From Chloroflexota bacterium (GTDB lineage: Bacteria; Chloroflexota; Dehalococcoidia; UBA1151): a stretch of DNA of 10,656 nt. Under the pieces are notes generated by a model that saw only the letters and a program-made list of their open reading frames with translations, was not told where the DNA came from and did not search any database. Every line of letters starts with the position of its first letter. The first letter of the stretch is position 1. The translations under genes were made by a program, and so were the position numbers. The DNA lies in the NCBI GenBank assembly GCA_022561735.1, contig JADFQR010000021.1, positions 1-10,656 on the forward strand, in the 5' to 3' direction. Of the stretch, positions 1 through 5,133 are shown piece by piece.

Positions 1-28
1 ATCCGAAAACGTTACTGCGCAAGGTCCG

Positions 29-73
29 ATCCTGAATCGAGTTCAGGATGACGGTGGGCGAGTTCAGGATGAC
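29..73. repeat. Short direct repeat with hairpin
   Basis: The 14-mer GAGTTCAGGATGAC occurs at 39-52 and again at 60-73, a 21-base period. The first copy also takes part in a perfect 8-bp inverted repeat, ATCCTGAA (29-36) with TTCAGGAT (42-49), around a 5-base loop. It lies about 130 bases past the end of the cysteine synthase gene on the minus strand and has no adjacent T-run, so it does not look like a standard terminator. It may belong to a dispersed intergenic repeat family, but only these copies can be seen here. Confidence 0.6.
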
Positions 74-203
74 AGTACGAGTGTGATTCTGGCCGCCTGA
101 TGCTACCCGGACGGGCGTCGGGCGGGCCACTGTCCGCCACCACGGCGGCGTTGCACCACGCCCATGCACCCTTCGAGAGCCTCAGGGCGCGCGACGCCGG
201 CGG

Positions 204-1217
204 TTACCACCAGATCTTGCCCTGGACCTCGGACTCGATCTCTTTGAAGGTCTTCGTCCAGAGTTCGGTGGACATGTACTTCCAGCCGCCGTCCGGTAGT
301 AGCGCCACTATGTTCGCCTCGCGGGGGTTGGCCTCTCCGGACCGTCCGGGCATCTCGATCGTTCCGTCGCCGATCTTCTCCGCCATCTTGCGGGCGCAGG
401 CGATCGCCGCACCCGAGGAGATCCCGGCGAAGATGCCGCACCGCTGCATCAACTGCTGGGTCCAGTAGAACGAGTCCTCGCTCTCCACGAGAATCCGGGC
501 GTCCAGTTTGTCCAGGTCAAGGATCTCCGGGATGAAGCCGTGCTCGATCGAGCGCAACCCCTGGATCACGTCATCGGGCGGTGGGGCCACGGCCACGATT
601 TTGATGTCCGGGTTATGCAGCCGGAGCGCCCGGCCATTGCCCATGAGCGTCCCGCCGGTGCCAAGTCCGGCGACAAACATATCGATCTCCGGCAGGTCTC
701 GAATGATCTCCGGGGCGGTGGTCTCGAAGTGGGAGAGGGGGTTCGCCTCGTTGCCGTACTGGTACGGGAAGTAGTAGTCCGGGTTCTCTGCGGCGACCTG
801 TTTGGCGACGATGATCGCTTCGTTGGTGCCCTTGTCGGCGTCCGAAAAGATGATCTCCGCCCCGTATGCGCGCAGTAGATCGATGCGCTCCCTCGTCACC
901 CCGGCCGGCATCACGACCTTGAGTTTGTAGCCGCGGGCGCGTGAGATCATCGCCAGTGATACCCCGGTATTGCCGGAGGTCGGCTCTATTATCGTGTCGC
1001 CGGGCTTCAAGAGACCGTCGCGCTCGGCGGCCTCGATCATGTATTTTGCGACGCGATCCTTCACCGAGCCCGAGGGGTTGGCGCCCTCAAGTTTGGCGTA
1101 GATTCGAACGCCCTCGACCGGGCTGAGGACGGAGACGTCCACCAGCGGGGTATCGCCGATAGCGTCCACGATGTCCCGCTTTAGCATGTCCGGGACTGGT
1201 TTGACTTTCAGAGTCAC
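204..1217 (-). CDS. cysM: PLP-dependent cysteine synthase, CysM type (possibly O-phosphoserine/CysO-dependent)
   Basis: This 337-residue fold-type II PLP enzyme condenses an activated serine with a sulfur donor to make cysteine in the cytosol. Visible motifs are the PLP lysine K53 in SVKDR, the substrate loop TSGNTG (80-85), the phosphate-binding loop GTGGT (186-190) and GISSGAA (265-271). Several stretches match M. tuberculosis CysM as I recall it more closely than classic CysK: YQYGN (153-157), FVAGLGTGGTLMG (181-193) and the tail GWKYMST (311-317). Arginine R222 in GLRSIEHGF sits where ordinary O-acetylserine sulfhydrylases carry a glycine-rich segment; the matching arginine in the tuberculosis enzyme has been tied to O-phosphoserine binding (from memory). 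The chosen start is GTG at 1217 with GGAG about 11 bases upstream; ATG at 1187 is an alternative that gives the usual short N-terminus. It lies 87 bases downstream of the MoeB/ThiF gene and is probably co-transcribed. Cysteine synthase identity is very likely; donor specificity is inferred. Confidence 0.95.
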   Translation of the reverse strand: MTLKVKPVPDMLKRDIVDAIGDTPLVDVSVLSPVEGVRIYAKLEGANPSGSVKDRVAKYMIEAAERDGLLKPGDTIIEPTSGNTGVSLAMISRARGYKLKVVMPAGVTRERIDLLRAYGAEIIFSDADKGTNEAIIVAKQVAAENPDYYFPYQYGNEANPLSHFETTAPEIIRDLPEIDMFVAGLGTGGTLMGNGRALRLHNPDIKIVAVAPPPDDVIQGLRSIEHGFIPEILDLDKLDARILVESEDSFYWTQQLMQRCGIFAGISSGAAIACARKMAEKIGDGTIEMPGRSGEANPREANIVALLPDGGWKYMSTELWTKTFKEIESEVQGKIWW

Positions 1218-1259
1218 GCGCGCATCCGCTCCCTAAAAAGCGCCGGAAAGCTATGTCAT

Positions 1260-1286
1260 GGCCGAGGTGGAATCACCACCCCGGCC
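1260..1286 (-). other. Strong intergenic hairpin between moeB-like gene and cysM
   Basis: An 11-bp inverted repeat (1260-1270 with 1276-1286, one G-U pair in the minus-strand RNA) surrounds a 5-base loop in the 87-base gap before cysM. No T-run follows in either direction, so it is not a classic terminator. It could be an RNA processing or stability element that sets the ratio of the two gene products, or a weak attenuator. Confidence 0.5.
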
Positions 1287-1304
1287 TGACAATTCTGGGC
1301 TGAA

Positions 1305-2156
1305 TCAGTCTGCGGTTACCGGCTCTTCAACGGGTTCTGCTGCCGGGATGCTGACCCCGCAGAAAGCGTCATAATCGATGAGTTCGGTAACGGTCGGGTT
1401 GTCGCCGCAAAGCGGGCAGTCGACATTCCGGCGGACCTTGAGAACGCGGAAATCCATCGCAAGCGCGTCGATGATGAGCAGCCGTCCCGCCAGCGGCTCG
1501 CCGATGCCAAGAAGGACCTTGATCACCTCTGTCGCCTGGATGGTGCCTATCATCCCGGGCAGTGCGCCCAGCACTCCGGCCTCAGCGCAACTCGGCACCT
1601 CACCCGGGGGTGGCGGCTCCGGGAATATGCAGCGGTAGCAGCCCTTCCCGGGGATGTAGGTGCTGGCCTGGCCGTCAAACAGCAGGATGCTGCCGTCAAC
1701 CAGCGGCTTGCCGGCCAGATAGGAGGCATCGTTCACAAGGTAGCGCGCCTGGAAGTTGTCAGCGCCGTTCACGATCACGTCATAATCCGGAATGATGTCC
1801 ATCGCGTTGGCGGACGTGATGGGTTCCTCGTGTATGACGACTTCAAGTTTCGGGTTGTAGGCAAGCAGTGTCTCGCGTGCGGACTCAACCTTCGGGCGGC
1901 CGATGTCCTTTTCCTGGTGCAGGATCTGCCGCTGCAGGTTAGAGATCTCGACCACGTCAAAATCGACGATGCCGATCTTTCCGACGCCGGCCAGCGCGAG
2001 GTAGATGGCGACAGGCGAGCCAAGGCCGCCTGCGCCAACGATCAACACGCTGGAACCCAGCAGCTTGCGCTGTCCCACGCTGCCCACGTCCGGCATGATT
2101 ATGTGCCGGCTGTAACGCTGGACCTGGTCCGGCGTCATTGTTTTGACTTCTTTCAT
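1305..2156 (-). CDS. moeB: MoeB/ThiF-family E1-like sulfur-carrier adenylyltransferase
   Basis: A 283-residue ubiquitin-E1-like enzyme. The family adenylates the C-terminal glycine of a ThiS/MoaD/CysO-type carrier so it can receive sulfur as a thiocarboxylate. Seen here: the nucleotide loop GAGGLGS (41-47), IVDFD (63-67), NLQRQ (73-77), GADNF (131-135), two zinc CxxC pairs (C173/C176 and C247/C250), and a cysteine in VPSCAEAGVLG (C190) at the place of the family's catalytic cysteine. There is no C-terminal rhodanese domain, unlike MoeZ/MOCS3; the chain ends in a short acidic tail. The ATG at 2156 lacks a clear Shine-Dalgarno; ATG at 2138 is possible. Sitting between an Rrf2 regulator and a CysM-type synthase suggests a role in sulfur delivery to cysteine rather than, or besides, molybdopterin or thiamin. 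No carrier protein is visible in the window, so the partner is unknown. Confidence 0.92.
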   Translation of the reverse strand: MKEVKTMTPDQVQRYSRHIIMPDVGSVGQRKLLGSSVLIVGAGGLGSPVAIYLALAGVGKIGIVDFDVVEISNLQRQILHQEKDIGRPKVESARETLLAYNPKLEVVIHEEPITSANAMDIIPDYDVIVNGADNFQARYLVNDASYLAGKPLVDGSILLFDGQASTYIPGKGCYRCIFPEPPPPGEVPSCAEAGVLGALPGMIGTIQATEVIKVLLGIGEPLAGRLLIIDALAMDFRVLKVRRNVDCPLCGDNPTVTELIDYDAFCGVSIPAAEPVEEPVTAD

Positions 2157-2296
2157 CCGATATTCAGCCCCGCAAACAGGTTGTCTTCCCGTTTTGTATG
2201 TGTCTCCGGTAACCGCGTGTGCGGCTCCGGTCGTCGTCGTATGTTCCCTGCGCTCGTCCGGTCCCGCCAGTTAGATTCAATGCGGCGAGGCCCGGT

Positions 2297-2342
2297 GCAT
2301 TCCCAGCGCATTCCCAGCGCATTCCCGGGTCTAATCCGGGAA
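2297..2342. repeat. 11-bp tandem repeat followed by a hairpin
   Basis: GCATTCCCAGC occurs at 2297-2307 and 2308-2318, and an 8-base partial third copy follows at 2319-2326. The end of the third copy forms a perfect 7-bp stem, TTCCCGG (2322-2328) with CCGGGAA (2336-2342), and a 7-base loop. This lies in the 256-base gap between the Rrf2 gene and the moeB-like gene, where an internal promoter or operator of the minus-strand operon would be expected. No terminator-like T-run follows the stem. I see no convincing gene in the gap. Confidence 0.55.
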
Positions 2343-2412
2343 CATGTCCGGCGCGCGAGTGTAGTCCGGCTGCAGCGATAGTGGAAACGGCGGACCGTTC
2401 ATCGGTCAGCGG

Positions 2413-2841
2413 CTAACTGGCGGACCACACCATTTCTTGTTGCTCCGCGGCAAGGTCTGAAACCCGTGTCTTCCGTAACCGCTCCAGCAGCACCTGTTCC
2501 ACGTCACTCCAGAGCTCGCGCTGCGAGCAAGCTCCGGAGAGCGTACAGTCCTCCGGCGAGTCGACGCAGTCCAGCGGAGCAAGCGATCTATCAAAGCTCG
2601 TGAACACGTCAGCTACGGTGATTTCAATGGCCGGACGGGCGAGCATGTGTCCGCCCAGGGGTCCGCGCCGGGACAGGAGCATTCCGCCAGCCTGGAGATT
2701 GCTCAATACGTGGTGAAGGTACGCTTCAGGGATTTTCTGCTGGTCTGCGATCTCGGCAGCAGAAACGGGACCCGCCGCGGTATTCTGCGCCAGGTGAATT
2801 AACACCCGCAGACCATAATCCACTTTCATTGGAACGAGCAC
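2413..2841 (-). CDS. Rrf2-family transcriptional regulator with three conserved-type cysteines
   Basis: A 142-residue winged-helix DNA-binding regulator of the Rrf2 family, which includes IscR (Fe-S), CymR (cysteine) and NsrR (nitric oxide). The N-terminus VDYGLRVLIHLA (7-18) is the family's first helix. The helix-turn-helix is around 25-50 and the wing motif SRRGPLGGHMLARP is at 57-70. Cysteines C92, C99 and C105 (spacing Cx6C, Cx5C) lie almost exactly where IscR holds its [2Fe-2S] cluster (C92, C98, C104), so cluster binding is plausible. The chosen start is GTG at 2841: it has AGGA 7 bases upstream and puts the DY(A/G)LR motif at the usual distance from the N-terminus; ATG at 2829 is the alternative. 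It heads the minus-strand moeB-cysM group, suggesting control of cysteine or Fe-S supply. The target sites and the signal are not known. Confidence 0.93.
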   Translation of the reverse strand: MLVPMKVDYGLRVLIHLAQNTAAGPVSAAEIADQQKIPEAYLHHVLSNLQAGGMLLSRRGPLGGHMLARPAIEITVADVFTSFDRSLAPLDCVDSPEDCTLSGACSQRELWSDVEQVLLERLRKTRVSDLAAEQQEMVWSAS

Positions 2842-2983
2842 GACGGCATCCTATGCCGGGCTTCGGCGGCTTGCGTTATCGGCCGGGCAACGGAATTCGT
2901 TGTCCAACCTGACCAAACGTGGGCCAAGTATACAGGAGCCTGAAACAGTTCCTGATCTGGCACACGTTCCCGCTGATCGTACG

Positions 2984-3016
2984 CCCCGTACACGACGCCC
3001 GTGTATGTGTACGGGG
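2984..3016. promoter_or_regulatory. Operator-like 10-bp perfect inverted repeat
   Basis: CCCCGTACAC (2984-2993) is repeated inverted as GTGTACGGGG (3007-3016) around a 13-base spacer. Within it a second dyad, TACACG (2989-2994) with CGTGTA (3000-3005), shares bases, so two alternative pairings exist. It covers roughly the -35 region of the possible rplY extended -10 at 3026-3034, a fitting place for a repressor or activator site. Which protein binds, if any, is unknown; the adjacent Rrf2 regulator is one candidate. Confidence 0.4.
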
Positions 3017-3050
3017 GTGTCCTCGTGATAAGATTTGTCACTGCGTTCGC

Positions 3051-3128
3051 AGGCGCGCCTTCTTATTTCTGGCGCGCCTCCACAACTCTTTCAGCAACCC
3101 CTTTGTTACCGGGGCGCGCCCCGGTAAC
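3051..3128. repeat. GGCGCGCC repeats and 24-bp palindrome in the rplY leader
   Basis: The palindromic octamer GGCGCGCC occurs at 3052-3059, 3071-3078 and 3113-3120. The first two form a 9-bp stem (3051-3059 with 3071-3079) and an 11-base loop. The third is the core of a perfect 24-base palindrome at 3105-3128, each arm GTTACCGGGGCG or its complement, which as RNA would give a 10-bp stem with a 4-base loop. The palindrome ends 18 bases before the rplY start codon. It could be an operator on DNA or a translation-controlling hairpin in the mRNA. Confidence 0.55.
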
Positions 3129-3146
3129 GACAAAAGTAATCGAGAT

Positions 3147-3806
3147 ATGGCAAACGAAACCGTCTCCCTCTCCGTCAAAACGCGTGAAGTAACCGGCAAA
3201 AAGGTGCGCGCGCTGCGCCGCTCCGGGATCACTCCAATCCATCTTTACGGCGGCGGCAGCCCATCACTCACGCTGCAGGCCGAGACCCAGGAACTGCGAA
3301 CAGCGGTCAATACCGCAGGGCGAGGCAAGCCGATCTCCGTCCAGGTGGACGACGGCGAAACGGCGTTGACGTTCGTTCGCGAGATCGCCAGGCACCCGGT
3401 AACGGGTGAGCTTCAGCACGTTGATTTCATACGCGTGGACGCCAACGAGACGGTGTCGGCCGAGGTCCCGATCACGATCGTCGGGGAAGCGCCGGCGACC
3501 CGCGGCGGGGGCGGACAGTTCCTTCGCGGCGTTCGGACGGTAATGCTTAGCGTCCTTCCCCTGGAAGTGCCTGACGAGATCGAGGTCTCGATCGAAGGCA
3601 TGGAGAATATCGGGGACAACATCCGGGTCCGGGACCTCGTTTTGCCGGAAGGCGTGGAAGCATTGAGTTCCCCGGACCAGGTGATCGCCCGTATCGCTAT
3701 GACACGCACCGCCGCCGTGGAAGTTGGCGAGGGCATGGACGTTGAAGAAGGCCAAGAGGGTGAGCCGGGCGAAGCAGGCGACGGGGCGGACGAAACCGCA
3801 GGGTAA
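3147..3806 (+). CDS. rplY: 50S ribosomal protein bL25, CTC/TL5 two-domain form
   Basis: A 219-residue 5S rRNA-binding ribosomal protein. The N-terminal L25 domain (about 5-97) shows TREVTGKKVRALRRSG (12-27), LYGGG (33-37) and HPVTGELQHVDFIRV (83-97), all typical. The second beta-rich CTC/TL5 domain (about 100-185) includes the APATRGGGGQFL segment (115-126) and a VRDLVLPEGV segment (161-170). The end (from about 191) is a Glu/Gly/Asp-rich acidic tail, common in the long form. The chosen start is ATG at 3147, because translation from there gives the normal N-terminus; the same frame is open back to 2919, but that extension looks like noncoding sequence. No good Shine-Dalgarno is present, and a perfect palindrome sits just upstream, so initiation may be regulated. 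It is the first plus-strand gene; the next gene follows after 234 bases. Confidence 0.95.
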   Translation: MANETVSLSVKTREVTGKKVRALRRSGITPIHLYGGGSPSLTLQAETQELRTAVNTAGRGKPISVQVDDGETALTFVREIARHPVTGELQHVDFIRVDANETVSAEVPITIVGEAPATRGGGGQFLRGVRTVMLSVLPLEVPDEIEVSIEGMENIGDNIRVRDLVLPEGVEALSSPDQVIARIAMTRTAAVEVGEGMDVEEGQEGEPGEAGDGADETAG

Positions 3807-3841
3807 CCGCTCCCACGGATTCCCGGCCTGCCGATCTGCCG

Positions 3842-3865
3842 GTCACCCCATCCCGTCACCCCATC
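3842..3865 (+). repeat. 11-bp direct repeat downstream of rplY
   Basis: GTCACCCCATC occurs at 3842-3852 and 3855-3865, a 13-base period. A downstream GGGTGAC (3887-3893) can pair with either copy. No function is evident. Confidence 0.45.
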
Positions 3866-3914
3866 GTGTCGTACTCGAACGCGACCGGGTGACAGCGCGG
3901 CCTACGGTCCGGTT

Positions 3915-3943
3915 GGACCCGGGTCGTACCGGGCCTCGCTTTT
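3915..3943 (+). terminator. Possible weak intrinsic terminator after rplY
   Basis: A short GC stem (GG/CC plus CCCGG/CCGGG with one bulged A, loop GTCGTA, 3915-3935) is followed after four bases by TTTT at 3940-3943. The stem is short and the T-run is brief and interrupted, so termination would be partial at best. It lies about 110 bases past the rplY stop codon. Confidence 0.3.
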
Positions 3944-4040
3944 CTATCCTGCGACGTTATCCGGGCGGGCCTGTGCGGTCGTTTTTCAATGAGGCGGATT
4001 CATTCCGCGCCTGCGGACCGCATTTCGGAATCTCAATGGC

Positions 4041-4589
4041 GTGACTGATATACATTCCGTTGTCCTGACGCCCCATGAAGTTACTGTCGACGCCCCGCGC
4101 GAGATGGTGTTCGAGATGCTGACCGCTTTTGGACGCGGACAGTTACCGGGCGCAAAAGAAAAGACGCGCGTGCTGGAAGAGGATGGGGACCGGCTAGTCG
4201 TCGAGTTCACCACTGACGCCATTTACAAGACCTACGTCACGTTGGAAGAGGTGACGCTTCACCGCCCGGACAGGATCACCTTCAAACACCTCGATGGCCC
4301 GTTCGAGTCGTGTGACGAGATATTCACCTTTGAAGAGCTCCCCGATGGTCAGACCCTGTGGCGGCACACCGGGTCGTTCACGCTGGGCTGGCCCGTCGTC
4401 GGCAAGGTCGTGGGACGGAATATCACGAAACGCTGGTTCGAGCGCGTCATGCGCAAACACATGCGTGAGATGAAAGAGGCGATAGAAGCCCGCGCCGCAC
4501 GCAGCCATGTCTACAAGCGGAGACGCCCGGCCTCCGACGCGGTTGAGGGGGAGGGGAGCCATGAAGCAGCCGGGAACGGCCGGGAGTGA
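4041..4589 (+). CDS. SRPBCC (START-like) family protein
   Basis: A 182-residue protein of the SRPBCC ligand-binding superfamily (polyketide cyclase/dehydrase-like). The N-terminal HEVTVDAPREMVFEML (12-27) is the family's first strand and following helix. Middle strands carry RLVVEFTT (51-58), DRITFKHLDGPFESCDEIFTF (77-97) and LWRHTGSFTLGWPVVG (106-121). A long C-terminal helix with many basic residues (about 126-152) closes the hydrophobic pocket in this fold. The last 30 residues are Arg/Gly/Glu-rich and probably disordered. The start is GTG at 4041 with GGAA about 10 bases before it; an ATG at 4036 in another frame stops after two codons. There are no membrane segments. The ligand cannot be told from sequence, and the neighbours (rplY, protease) give no clear functional clue. 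Confidence 0.8.
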   Translation: MTDIHSVVLTPHEVTVDAPREMVFEMLTAFGRGQLPGAKEKTRVLEEDGDRLVVEFTTDAIYKTYVTLEEVTLHRPDRITFKHLDGPFESCDEIFTFEELPDGQTLWRHTGSFTLGWPVVGKVVGRNITKRWFERVMRKHMREMKEAIEARAARSHVYKRRRPASDAVEGEGSHEAAGNGRE

Positions 4590-4903
4590 TTTTTGCGGTC
4601 ATCTTCCCGAACCCAACCGGGCGAGGGTGTTTGTTCGTATAACGGGGAGAGACCGGTTGGCGGCCCGGGGCGGGGTACGGTACAAGGTCGCTCGCATGCG
4701 ATCGTGGAGAAGCCCCCCTTTCCGAGCGACGCCCGGCGCGCAGAATGCGTCCATGAGCGACACACGCCCATGGCCGCCGGCCGGTCCCCCGGCCTGGGCC
4801 CCTGCCGGGACGTGGTGGGACGCCCGTGAGCGGGTCCGGGGTGACCGGGTGGTGCGCCCGGAGGGTCAATCTTCACAGTTCCCGGATACTGACGACTTAC
4901 CTT

Positions 4904-4957
4904 GGATTGACGGGGATTGACGGGGATTGGGACTGACGGAGATTGACGGAATCGACG
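4904..4957 (+). repeat. Degenerate 10-bp tandem repeat, GGATTGACGG
   Basis: GGATTGACGG occurs at 4904-4913 and 4914-4923. A diverged copy begins at 4924, followed by CTGACGG (4933-4939), AGATTGACGG (4940-4949) and a decayed AATCGACG (4950-4957). This is a local minisatellite-like array of about five units lying some 180 bases before the protease start. It could be a cluster of protein-binding half-sites or simple slippage sequence. Confidence 0.6.
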
Positions 4958-4992
4958 CCACAGGAAAGATGACGCCACGAGGACTTTCACAA

Positions 4993-5020
4993 TTGCCACC
5001 GGGGGATGCGGTTCTATCAT
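4993..5020 (+). promoter_or_regulatory. Putative sigma-70-type promoter for the HtrA protease
   Basis: TTGCCA (4993-4998) and TATCAT (5015-5020) are each one base from consensus and are separated by 16 bases. Transcription would start near 5027, giving a leader of about 105 bases before the protease start codon. Chance matches are possible, but this is the best pair in the upstream region. Confidence 0.4.
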
Positions 5021-5133
5021 GAAACCTGTCCCTCGCACTTCGGCAGGCTCATTGACCCGGCCACGCAAGGTTCCGGGCAGACACAATCCGGCGCAGGACT
5101 ATATACGGATGACGCAGGAACGGAGCCCGCGGG

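Larger units (their letters stand above)
2842..3146. other. Divergent intergenic region, Rrf2 gene / rplY
   Basis: No gene is supported in these 305 bases; open frames here are low-quality extensions of rplY or short antisense frames. The region must hold promoters for both directions. On the plus strand an extended -10-like element, TG-n-TAAGAT (3026-3034), could serve rplY, with a long dyad just upstream. Closer to rplY are three copies of the 8-base palindrome GGCGCGCC and one 24-base perfect palindrome, listed separately. I could not find a convincing minus-strand -35/-10 pair for the Rrf2 gene. Confidence 0.5.
4590..5133. other. Long gene-poor region before the protease
   Basis: No gene is firmly supported in these 544 bases. 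The best small frame is ATG 4753 to TGA 4920 on the plus strand (55 residues, rich in Pro and Trp, ending PWIDGD). It lacks a Shine-Dalgarno and has no recognisable family, and its 3' end runs into a tandem repeat, so I do not call it. Several GC-rich hairpins occur (for example GGCCGG 4779-4784 with CCGGCC 4789-4794) without T-runs. The right end holds a plausible promoter for the protease. No tRNA-like T-loop was found. Confidence 0.5.

Noticed and set aside
1..203. tRNA or terminator downstream of cysM on the minus strand.
   Set aside because: No cloverleaf or T-loop pattern; the 5-bp hairpin at 134-148 has no T-run.
2153..2322. Two overlapping 52-codon frames on the minus strand before the moeB-like gene, each beginning in the tandem repeat, one ending in an ATGA overlap with the moeB-like start; considered as a missing CysO-type carrier.
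   Set aside because: Neither product resembles a ubiquitin-like carrier or ends in Gly-Gly; both are Arg-rich, start inside a repeat and lack a ribosome site.
2919..3146. N-terminal extension of rplY by 76 codons.
   Set aside because: The extension does not resemble bL25 and crosses palindromes and the likely promoter; the normal N-terminus begins at 3147.
4507..4920. A 137-residue plus-strand frame overlapping the end of the SRPBCC gene, with a 55-residue Pro/Trp-rich tail from ATG 4753.
   Set aside because: Composition is Arg/Pro-rich as expected for noncoding GC-rich DNA, there is no family resemblance or ribosome site, and its end is made of a tandem repeat. The short tail remains a weak possibility.
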